Assembly (NCBI GenBank): GCA_023430975.1
Contig: JAEYYB010000160.1
Span: 1 to 33,200 of the forward strand
Reading direction: 5' to 3'
Length of the DNA: 33,200 nucleotides
Source: Bacillota bacterium
GTDB lineage: Bacteria > Bacillota > Clostridia > Acetivibrionales > DSM-2933
The translations under genes were made by a program, and so were the position numbers. Of this stretch, positions 20,996 to 28,969 are shown piece after piece (positions within the stretch are counted from its first letter, which is position 1; each line of letters opens with the position of its first letter). The notes under the pieces were generated by a model. That model was given only the letters and a program-made list of their open reading frames with translations. It did no database searches and was not told the origin of the DNA.

Positions 20996-23503
20996 TTAAA
21001 ATACTACTTCAGGATAATCTGCTGAAGTCTTATTAAAACGCATGGCAGCTATAACAACATCACTCATATTAACAGTGCCGTCCATGTTAATATCTGCATC
21101 TTTGTTAAAATTCTCTGATTCGGATGTACTGTTGAACGCTTTTGCAACAACTATAATATCCGACATGTTAATTGTGCCGTCCTGGTTACTGTCTCCGCCC
21201 CAAATAAGGATTGGTGTCCCTTGAGTTGACAATTCTATATTGCTGTTTGCTACAGTAATATTACTTATTGTTCTAGAAAGCATTCCGCCCTTTTTGATAG
21301 AAATGGTGTATCCGGAAGCATTAGGTGCTACATTTTTTAACTCAAAGAAACCCTTTGAATCTGTTGTTGCCGAAATTGATGTACCGCTTAATGTTACTGT
21401 AAAGCCCGATAATAACCCAGCAGATGTTGCTGTAAAATCAGGTTTGATATATCCTGATATTGTCTTTCCTGTTTGCGGGCTTGTAGGTGTGTTGGATGGC
21501 TTTGTTGGAGTACTTGAAGGCTTTGTAGGCGTGGGCTTTGGATTATCTCCTGGTTCAGGGCCGTAAACCAATACTCCATTATCATAAACCGGTATATATT
21601 TGGTCAGTGAACCTTCCCAACTTGATGAAGTTTCAAGATCCTGTGCAGAAAAATCATTTTTCGCGTCCCACGCATTAGAACCATATGGGAATTTAACATT
21701 AAAGCTAACTGTCTTTTTATAATTATTTACTCCGCCTGGATACATTGTAAATCCTGTAAAATCAATATTTATATAGTAGATATTTTTTGATTCATCCCAT
21801 GGAATTAGACCTGTTACCTTTGCTACAGTGGTTCCGCTTAACGAAATCTTGTAATCCTCAGGCTTAAGTCCCGCTTTTATTCCTTCAGAAATATCTATGA
21901 AATATCTGCACGAAAGCTTATCGCTGGCTCTTGCAGGCCAACCGGTCTGGTTTCCAAGTGTAATTGTTATCATTGCAGCATCACCCTGGATAGCTACGGC
22001 TGACATTGTCAGGTATTCATCAACAGGCTCTTCTATAGCTTTGAAATCAGGAATAGGGTTTCCGCCGTACTTACCGTACATTCTTGCCAATATTCCTACA
22101 AAGCCTGCATTATAGTCACAGGCTACTTCATTGTTTTCATAGTTCTTAACATCATCTGTATAACCGTCTGTGTTGCCAGGTCCGCCTACAAGTGCACCAT
22201 ATAGTACATGCCTGTGGTAATTGGGTATGTCACAATCGAGGTAACCCATCCAGGAACCATGTGCAGTTCTGTGATGAGGCCTTTTGGGAGGATTTACACC
22301 AAATCCGCAAACATAACTTCTTCCGGTACTTCCTAATGCATAATCAATCTGGCTTTTTGCAAAGGCTTTGTATGAATTTACTTTATCTGAACTACATACC
22401 TTGGAATCAGCATAAACATCAGCAAGGAATGCTTCTGTTGTTGCATATCTTAATGATCCCCATCTATCGAGCCAGGCAAGGCCTTTTGGAGTATATGTTA
22501 TCTTTTCTGATCCATTACCTGCCCACCAATCCAAATGTCTTTCAATAGCTTCTTTGTATAATGGCTTGTCTGTTTCTCTTGCAAGAAGCAGCAAAGCACC
22601 AAATAGCTTCTGGTCCCAGCAATGTGCCCATTTATACTTGATTAATGTTGTGATCCCTTCCTTTTCCCAATTGGATTCGAAGGACTGTGCTTTTTCTAGA
22701 TATGCTTTATCACCTGATGCATAGTAAAGCCACATAGCAGCCCAGGTAAGCTCATCATAAAAACCGCTCCATGAAGCATAGAACCCTTCTGCAGCAGTAT
22801 ACCCTTTATCACTTCTTGTTTTATCCGCAAATTCAAAAAGCTCTTTGGCATGCTTCAAACACTCTGCAGCATATGTAGGATCTGTAGGCTTGAAGATGGC
22901 TGCAGCTGAAGCCAATGCAGCAGCAGTCTCAGCTACAACAGCCGAGCCGGGTTTAGCTTCTGTTAAAACATATGATGGTCTCTCCATAACCTCAAGCACT
23001 ACTTCGGCAGGTCCCCACCATGAATGGTCAGCCTGGCCGTCGCCAACCTGATAGTAATAGACATTTGGCGAAGGATGACACTTAATAAAGTAGTCTGTTG
23101 CCCACTTTATGTTGTCAAGAATGTACTCCAACTGGCCGCTTTTTACATAAGCATCCCTGTTCTCGTAAACACTCCATGCAAGCATAGTTGAAGTATAAGC
23201 CATAGGTAAATTGAATTTCACATGGTCTCCTGCATCGTACCAGCCGCCTGTAAGATCAATATTATGATCAGCCCCGTCAGTCATACCAGAGTCACCTCGC
23301 CAGTTGTTACGACTGTCTTCAGGAATATCTCCTGCCCGCTGGAACTCATAAAACATGATTGCTTTCTGTAATGCTTCACCATAATTGTAACTTGCATCAG
23401 CAGCATTTAGTGTTGGTCCTGAAACAGTAAATACCGTTGAAAGCAGAAACACAGCTGAGATAACAGCAACTTTTTTAATGAAATTTCTTTTCATAGTACA
23501 CAT
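20996..23503 (-). CDS. GH9-CBM3c processive endoglucanase with X module and type II dockerin
   Basis: An 835-residue enzyme. Signal peptide about 1-35 (ending LNAADA). The GH9 domain (about 37-475) has the catalytic-base aspartates in GGWYDAGDHVKF (D90/D93) and the acid glutamate in the YENNEVACDYNAGF block near residue 460. A fused CBM3c-type module (about 490-640, PDFKAIEEPVDEYLTMSAVA onward) feeds chains to the active site in 'theme B' GH9 enzymes. A Pro/Thr linker (TPTKPSSTPTKPSNTP) leads to an X module (ISGYIKPDFTATS... to TPILIWGGD) and a type II dockerin (DSNQDGTINMSDIIVVAKAF, DINMDGTVNMSDVVIAAMRF). The start could be 23503 or 23494; AGGAGG is 3 or 12 nt away. It is probably co-transcribed with the GH5 gene. 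Confidence 0.93.
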   Translation of the reverse strand: MCTMKRNFIKKVAVISAVFLLSTVFTVSGPTLNAADASYNYGEALQKAIMFYEFQRAGDIPEDSRNNWRGDSGMTDGADHNIDLTGGWYDAGDHVKFNLPMAYTSTMLAWSVYENRDAYVKSGQLEYILDNIKWATDYFIKCHPSPNVYYYQVGDGQADHSWWGPAEVVLEVMERPSYVLTEAKPGSAVVAETAAALASAAAIFKPTDPTYAAECLKHAKELFEFADKTRSDKGYTAAEGFYASWSGFYDELTWAAMWLYYASGDKAYLEKAQSFESNWEKEGITTLIKYKWAHCWDQKLFGALLLLARETDKPLYKEAIERHLDWWAGNGSEKITYTPKGLAWLDRWGSLRYATTEAFLADVYADSKVCSSDKVNSYKAFAKSQIDYALGSTGRSYVCGFGVNPPKRPHHRTAHGSWMGYLDCDIPNYHRHVLYGALVGGPGNTDGYTDDVKNYENNEVACDYNAGFVGILARMYGKYGGNPIPDFKAIEEPVDEYLTMSAVAIQGDAAMITITLGNQTGWPARASDKLSCRYFIDISEGIKAGLKPEDYKISLSGTTVAKVTGLIPWDESKNIYYINIDFTGFTMYPGGVNNYKKTVSFNVKFPYGSNAWDAKNDFSAQDLETSSSWEGSLTKYIPVYDNGVLVYGPEPGDNPKPTPTKPSSTPTKPSNTPTSPQTGKTISGYIKPDFTATSAGLLSGFTVTLSGTSISATTDSKGFFELKNVAPNASGYTISIKKGGMLSRTISNITVANSNIELSTQGTPILIWGGDSNQDGTINMSDIIVVAKAFNSTSESENFNKDADINMDGTVNMSDVVIAAMRFNKTSADYPEVVF

Positions 23504-23562
23504 ATACCTCCTATTTTTTATATGTCTTTAGAATACACAATATATTAAAAGTGTTAATGATC

Positions 23563-23622
23563 TTACATTTGGCAGAGCAAATAACCAAGGGTTTTAGCAA
23601 AATTTGCGTTAGTCAAATGTAA
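23563..23622. promoter_or_regulatory. Inverted repeat in the GH9 upstream region
   Basis: TTACATTTG (23563-23571) and CAAATGTAA (23614-23622) are perfect inverted 9-mers with a 42-nt spacer, between the GH9 start and the terminator of the response-regulator gene. A possible binding site for the neighbouring AraC-type regulator, whose family often binds paired sites; not shown by sequence alone. Confidence 0.4.
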
Positions 23623-23641
23623 AAAACATCACTTTATAATA

Positions 23642-23696
23642 CAAAAAGCAAAATTTTGCATACTTATTCACAATAAGTATAACATTTTGCTTTTTG
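23642..23696 (-). terminator. Terminator of the response-regulator operon, possibly bidirectional
   Basis: AAAAAGCAAAAT and ATTTTGCTTTTT flank an inner ATACTTATT-CAC-AATAAGTAT stem, giving a long two-part hairpin with T tracts on both strands. It lies about 80 nt after the stop of the response-regulator gene. Confidence 0.75.
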
Positions 23697-23774
23697 TTTC
23701 TTCAATTGCACAGCTTGGCATATTATAAACATATTTGCATTTTAAAAGTACAAGTAATATTTGAGTACCATTCC

Positions 23775-25418
23775 TCATGGTCTCTCGCTCTTATTAATTG
23801 ACTCTCTGTATTCGGTAGGCGTCATGTTTGAATACTTTTTAAATGTCTTTGAAAAATACTGGGAGTCTGAAAAACCAACCAATTGTGCTATTTCATAGGT
23901 TTTATACTTTCCGTCCTTCAATAGCTCCTTTGATTTTTCCACCCTTATTTCGTTTAGAAAATCTATAAAGTTTTTTCCCAATTCCTTTTTAAACATCCTG
24001 CTTAGATAAAATGAGCTTACATATATGTTTTCTGCTACCCTTCCAAGGGTTATGGGCTCATTATAGTGGTTATTCAGGTAATCTACTGCCTTCTGAACCA
24101 TCAATTTTATTCTCTTGTTGTTAAAGTTATTGATTTTTGAGGCAACATCGATTGCGACCTCTTCCAATAAAGAGTTAAGGTCCTTTATGTTTTCACAGTT
24201 TTCTGCATATATATAAAAGCTGCTAATCTTACTAGAGCCTGATTGGCCTCTGTCATCATCTGCTGCATTTATGGACAGCCTTATGTTGTTGATGGAAGAT
24301 GTTACATTAACAAAATATATTTTTAAATATGCCATGTTTCTTTCATTTTCTTCTAATGCAGATATGAACTCTCTTATACTCTGTAGTTTGGTTCTGACCT
24401 CATTTAAGTCACCGGACTTAATGCCTGCTAAAAGCTCATTGCTGTATATCTCAAGCATTGAGTAGTTCTCATACTTGAAGAAAGAATTAAGGTCTTTATA
24501 GAAAATCACAAGATTATTACCTAAATAATATTTAAACCTGAGTGCCTCATGGCATTCACTTAATTTGGCCGGCAATTCCAGTGCACCCACGCCCTCAGAG
24601 CTTACAGAAACTGAAATATTAAAGTCGTAATAGTTCTGAATAATTTGTTGAAGGCTCAGACACTTCTCTTCTACCAATTCTACATAACCGTCATTATATT
24701 CTCTCATATGCAGTATAAAAGCAGTCCACTTGCTTTCAAGAGAAATGCTTATTACATCAAAAGTATCTTGAAAAAGATCCTTGAAGGTATTAATTATCCC
24801 CAACTGATGAAGAGGTTTATACCTGTCAAAGCTGCTTTCATTACCTTCTTTCACTTCATTCTCAACCAGTATCAGAAAGAAATTGCTGATTTCAAGATTG
24901 AAAAGTTCCATTTTTGCCTTGATATCTTTAGGATCCTTATTGATAGCATATATTATGTCATATAAAAACTTTTCCCTTAAAATGGGGATATTCTGTTCGA
25001 ACAAAATCTTTAATTTATTTATTTCTTCATTTTTGTCTCTGGCACTTTTGAGTTCCAAAACAGCTTTTTCAACTACTTCATTTAAAACCTCAATCTTTGA
25101 CGGTTTTAGTAAAAATTCAAAAACCCCGTATTTGATGGCATCCCTTGCAAACTCAAAGTCTCTGTGGCCTGTGAGAATTATTATTTTGCTTTCAGGCACA
25201 AGATCAATTATCTCACTTATCATGGTAATTCCATCCATACCAGGCATTTTAATATCGGTAAAAATTATATCGGGCTTTACTTCATTTATGACATCTATAG
25301 CAGTCAAGCCGTCTCCTGCTTCAGCACACACCTCACAATCGTACTTATGCCAATCAATAACATTTTTTAATCCCCTTCGGATTATCGGTTCATCATCAAC
25401 TATTATTACTTTGAACAT
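23775..25418 (-). CDS. YesN-type AraC-family response regulator
   Basis: Start at the ATG at 25418 (MFKVIIVDDEP), after a GGGG motif 4 nt away; 547 residues, the usual YesN length. The receiver domain (1-120) has the acidic pair D8/D9, the phospho-acceptor D55 in IIFTDIKMPGMDG and a conserved lysine near 105 (FLLKPSK). A long, poorly conserved middle region follows. The C-terminal AraC domain (about 445-540) has two helix-turn-helix units (LGRVAENIYVSSFYLSRMFK, EIAQLVGFSDSQYFSKTFKK) and the ending MTPTEYRES. The partner kinase is the gene just upstream. Likely targets are the adjacent cellulase or binding-protein genes, an inference from position. Confidence 0.92.
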   Translation of the reverse strand: MFKVIIVDDEPIIRRGLKNVIDWHKYDCEVCAEAGDGLTAIDVINEVKPDIIFTDIKMPGMDGITMISEIIDLVPESKIIILTGHRDFEFARDAIKYGVFEFLLKPSKIEVLNEVVEKAVLELKSARDKNEEINKLKILFEQNIPILREKFLYDIIYAINKDPKDIKAKMELFNLEISNFFLILVENEVKEGNESSFDRYKPLHQLGIINTFKDLFQDTFDVISISLESKWTAFILHMREYNDGYVELVEEKCLSLQQIIQNYYDFNISVSVSSEGVGALELPAKLSECHEALRFKYYLGNNLVIFYKDLNSFFKYENYSMLEIYSNELLAGIKSGDLNEVRTKLQSIREFISALEENERNMAYLKIYFVNVTSSINNIRLSINAADDDRGQSGSSKISSFYIYAENCENIKDLNSLLEEVAIDVASKINNFNNKRIKLMVQKAVDYLNNHYNEPITLGRVAENIYVSSFYLSRMFKKELGKNFIDFLNEIRVEKSKELLKDGKYKTYEIAQLVGFSDSQYFSKTFKKYSNMTPTEYRESINKSERP

Positions 25419-25504
25419 AATTCCCCACCCCAATAAAAATAATTTATCTATTTTGCTTTTTCTACAATTAGTTATATTTAGTTTTTTGTCATATTTAGAT
25501 ATTC

Positions 25505-27316
25505 CTAATCTTTCTTAGGCCCATTAACCGGTATTGAAACAGTTACCTTTGTAAATTTGTCTTTTTCGCTGGTTATACTAAGACCGTATTTTTCCCCATA
25601 AAATAGCTTTATTCGCCTGTTGACATTTTCTAGTCCGATACTTTTTCTCTCTTCATTTACACGCACTCTAAAATATGTATCGTTATCAAGTTCAAGGATT
25701 TCATTAAGTGCTTTCAAGCTTTCCTTATCCATCCCTATTCCATTATCAATAACCTCTATTACAAGAATACCATAGCTGATAAAAGTATTTAGCCTTATGA
25801 CTCCCACATCATTTATATTTCCAATTCCATGATAGACAGCATTTTCAATGATTGGCTGTATCAATAACTTGGGTATGTTTATTTCAAGAATGTCGTTGTT
25901 TTCAACATATACATTTAGCTCAATCCTGTCTTCAAAGCGTTTTTTCAGAATAGAGATATAATGGTCAATATATTTAAATTCATCCCTTAACGGTATAAGT
26001 TTATCATCTCTGCCGATACTCGCCTCCATCAATGAGGACAGGGCTGTAACAGTCTCACTTATTTCAGGGACATTTTTTAGCATAGCCATCCAATTAATGG
26101 ATTCTAGTGTATTAAACAAAAAGTGAGGGTTTATCTGAGACTGAAGTGCCTTAAGCTGAGCTTCCTTTCTTGTAATTTGCTCCCTGTATATCCATGTTAT
26201 AAGATGATTAATTTCCTTGGACATTTCATTAAAGGTCTTGGTAATAAACCCGAGCTCATCATCTCTATCCACCTCTACATCAACATGCGTTCCTTTTTGA
26301 ATTTCCTTCATACCTGTAACAAGCCGTTTTATTGGAATAATAAAATCATTTGATACTTTTCTGTTCAATAATGTAAATATCAATGCTGTAACAAGGCATA
26401 TGCAAATAATTATCAGCCTGAAGGTGTATATTTCCTTGTACAATACACCAAGCGGTATATATGAAATGATTTTCCAGGCTGGATCTTTCATTTTAACATA
26501 AGTAACCAGTGCTTCCTCTTTATTTTCAATAAAGGAACCTTCCCAGCGTTTCATATCTTTTGAAATATTTTTAGTAAAATCTTGAGGAAAATCATTATTC
26601 CTGCTTACAATAAACTCGTTCTCCGCTGAAACTACAATTATATCCTTCATGTCATTGTTAGCAAGACCTTTATACACTGATTCGAAAAAGGCCCGGTTTA
26701 TGCGAATAACCATAAGACCTATTTCTTTAAAGTTATCTCTGTCATACACAGTTCTCACCAGAAAAATCTGTTCGGCCTTGCTTGCATTCCTGGTAAAATA
26801 CCATCTTACTCTACCATGACCTTGCCTGGCCTTTATAATCATTTCATCGAACTTAACAAGTTTTTCTATACTTTCTTTTGAACTGTTGCTATCTTTAAAA
26901 AATTTAACTTTTCTGTCTGAGGACTCAAAGTATATTCCTTGTATCTCATTTCTTGTACTTGTATATTTTTTCAATGTGTCCATTCCTGAGATGTTTCTTT
27001 TATACTTATCAAGGCTTGAAGCACTGTTCTTGTCATTATCTTTTATTCTTTCATAAATATTGTTGTCATAGAGTAGTTCCTGTGACATGCTTGTAAGACT
27101 GTTTATACAGTCAGAAAGCCTTAACTCAATAGTTCTCATTATATATAATGAGTAATCTATGGATTTACTCCGAATAATATTTTCAGAAATCATACAGCTT
27201 GCAAGACCAATAATAATTACAGGTATAAGAATTTGAAAATATGATATTAAAAGCATTTTATGCTTAATTGGAAGATCCTTGTATACTTGCCTAAGTTTTG
27301 TTAAAGGATTTTTCAT
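25505..27316 (-). CDS. YesM-type sensor histidine kinase
   Basis: A 603-residue protein. The first membrane helix is about 20-44, followed by an extracellular sensor (about 45-295, probably double-Cache type), a second helix (about 298-318, RLIIICICLVTALIFTLLN) and HAMP (about 325-375, ending DDELGFITKTFNEMSKEI). The His_kinase domain has the phospho-acceptor in QINPHFLFNTLESINW (near 400). The HATPase domain has IIENAVYHGIG (N box), DNGIGM and GLENVNRRI. This is the class that pairs with YesN regulators and senses carbohydrates, often through a solute-binding protein. Such a protein is encoded immediately upstream (63-nt gap). Confidence 0.92.
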   Translation of the reverse strand: MKNPLTKLRQVYKDLPIKHKMLLISYFQILIPVIIIGLASCMISENIIRSKSIDYSLYIMRTIELRLSDCINSLTSMSQELLYDNNIYERIKDNDKNSASSLDKYKRNISGMDTLKKYTSTRNEIQGIYFESSDRKVKFFKDSNSSKESIEKLVKFDEMIIKARQGHGRVRWYFTRNASKAEQIFLVRTVYDRDNFKEIGLMVIRINRAFFESVYKGLANNDMKDIIVVSAENEFIVSRNNDFPQDFTKNISKDMKRWEGSFIENKEEALVTYVKMKDPAWKIISYIPLGVLYKEIYTFRLIIICICLVTALIFTLLNRKVSNDFIIPIKRLVTGMKEIQKGTHVDVEVDRDDELGFITKTFNEMSKEINHLITWIYREQITRKEAQLKALQSQINPHFLFNTLESINWMAMLKNVPEISETVTALSSLMEASIGRDDKLIPLRDEFKYIDHYISILKKRFEDRIELNVYVENNDILEINIPKLLIQPIIENAVYHGIGNINDVGVIRLNTFISYGILVIEVIDNGIGMDKESLKALNEILELDNDTYFRVRVNEERKSIGLENVNRRIKLFYGEKYGLSITSEKDKFTKVTVSIPVNGPKKD

Positions 27317-27379
27317 TTATTTGCCCCCGTGCTGAACTATCATAAGAATGACTAAAATATTACCAAGTAATGCCTTAGC

Positions 27380-28705
27380 TTAATTTATAAGATCCCGCAA
27401 TTTCAAATTATTCATATATTCCATCCATACATCAGCTGCTTTATCCTTACCTTCAAGAATATATGGAAACTTAGCTACAATTACTTGTTCCCAAGCTGTT
27501 CTGTCAACGTAGCTGTCAGGCGGACCCACCAACTCATTGGCACTATTAATAAGATCAAGGCCTCTTAATGTCAAATAGTTATAATTAAGTCCTTTAATGT
27601 CAATATCAATATTACTTATCATCCCTGTCTTGAATGAAAATATTTGTGCAGATCTTTTTGATGTCAACACTTTTAGAAGTTTGATTGCTGCCGCTCTTTT
27701 TTCCTTGTTTTCCCATGCATTCCGACTTATATAGAATGTACCACATCCGAGCCCATTTATCATTGTAGGACTTTTAGGTACGCCATCTTTTATTTTGGGA
27801 AATGGTATGATATCATATGTCTTCTGATTTTCCTTTATCTTTCCTATAAACCAAGAACCTTGTGCAATCATTGCAGCATTCTTCTTAAGGAACATATCAT
27901 CTCTTGCCTTGTTATCCATAACACTGGCTTCATCATACGGCGGAAAAGCATTTAAGTCATGAAGCTCTTTCATATATTTCATTGCCTCAATATAGCAGTC
28001 TTTGATTGTCCCTCCAAAAACAGGATATTCAAGAACATATCTTCCACCTAATGCGGCAAGTATGTTCTGGTATAAATATGTACCTTCTGAGCTGTAATTA
28101 AGTGCTATTGGTGTTATGCCATTAGCCCTGAATTTAATCACTGCCTCTTTTAACTCTTCATAATTTTCCGGGATTTTAACATTGAATTTTTCAAACAAAT
28201 CCTTATTAATGAAAAGACCTTCAAATATCCTTTCAAAAGGTAATCCGTATATCGAGCCTAATTCTGTGGTATAATCCCATCCACTATCTTTAAAAGTTTT
28301 TTTCCACTCGGGATCGTTATTTAAAAGCTCAGTTAAGTCTGCTACCTTACCTGCCTTTATCAATGCCTTAATATCTGAACCCGGCCATAATCCAAAAACA
28401 TCAGGGTCATAACCCGATGCAAAATCAACTTTGATTTTTGGCAGGAAATCATCACCCGATACAGAATCGTTTATTATTTCAATATCTTTATTACTTTCCA
28501 TAAATTCAGTAAAAATTTCATTTAAAGGCTCTGCCTGTGGATCAAGGCCTCCCCAACTGCTGATAAACTTTAATGTTGTCTTCTCCTTTTCAGAGCTTGT
28601 TTCAATATAATCGGCGGGCCTTGAATAAAGATCACATGAAGTAGAAAGTAACACAAATGATAAAATTAAAATGCAGAAAAATCCACACCTAAAATATTTA
28701 TTAAT
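27380..28705 (-). CDS. Extracellular solute-binding lipoprotein linked to YesMN
   Basis: A family 1 binding protein (TTLKFISSWGGLDPQAEPLN ... GKDKAADVWMEYMNN). The nearest canonical start is the GTG at 28654, but it would cut the signal peptide in half and has no ribosome-binding site. Reading upstream in frame gives NKYFRCGFFCILILSFVLLS followed by TSC, a complete lipoprotein signal peptide. The codon before it is ATT at 28705, with GGGAGG 9 nt upstream and a promoter giving a leader of about 20 nt. I therefore annotate from a rare ATT start, 441 residues. Grouping with YesM and YesN suggests a ligand-capturing partner of the kinase rather than a transporter component; no permease genes are nearby. 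Confidence 0.8.
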   Translation of the reverse strand: MNKYFRCGFFCILILSFVLLSTSCDLYSRPADYIETSSEKEKTTLKFISSWGGLDPQAEPLNEIFTEFMESNKDIEIINDSVSGDDFLPKIKVDFASGYDPDVFGLWPGSDIKALIKAGKVADLTELLNNDPEWKKTFKDSGWDYTTELGSIYGLPFERIFEGLFINKDLFEKFNVKIPENYEELKEAVIKFRANGITPIALNYSSEGTYLYQNILAALGGRYVLEYPVFGGTIKDCYIEAMKYMKELHDLNAFPPYDEASVMDNKARDDMFLKKNAAMIAQGSWFIGKIKENQKTYDIIPFPKIKDGVPKSPTMINGLGCGTFYISRNAWENKEKRAAAIKLLKVLTSKRSAQIFSFKTGMISNIDIDIKGLNYNYLTLRGLDLINSANELVGPPDSYVDRTAWEQVIVAKFPYILEGKDKAADVWMEYMNNLKLRDLIN

Positions 28706-28732
28706 ATTAAACCGCCTCCCCTATGATTTAAT

Positions 28733-28738
28733 ATTATA
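28733..28738 (-). promoter_or_regulatory. Extended -10 promoter of the binding protein / YesM / YesN operon
   Basis: TGTTATAAT on the minus strand is a good extended -10 (TATAAT 28733-28738); the -35 is weak (TTGTAG, 19 bp away). The predicted start near 28726 leaves room only for the ribosome-binding site at 28715-28720 and the ATT codon at 28705. Positions 28740-28900 are AT-rich without genes. Confidence 0.5.
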
Positions 28739-28906
28739 ACATGTATAACTGCTTATCCTACAAAAAAATGCTATTAATTTTTATATATTATATATATTAT
28801 AATTATATAAAATATATTCTAAAAATGTAATAAGTAAAGAGTATATTTTATTGTCATATTTTGCTTGATATTGTAGAAATAATTGTCATATTCTTAATAT
28901 GAATAT

Positions 28907-28952
28907 CAAAAAATAAAAGGCAGCCTGCAATTATTATGCATTGGCCGCCTCT
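28907..28952 (-). terminator. Terminator of the chitinase gene
   Basis: Minus strand: GGCGGCCAATGCA, 7-nt loop, TGCAGGCTGCC, then TTTTATTTTTTG. An imperfect but GC-rich stem about 20 nt after the stop at 28970. Confidence 0.75.
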
Positions 28953-28969
28953 TTATTATCAGCTGTTTT

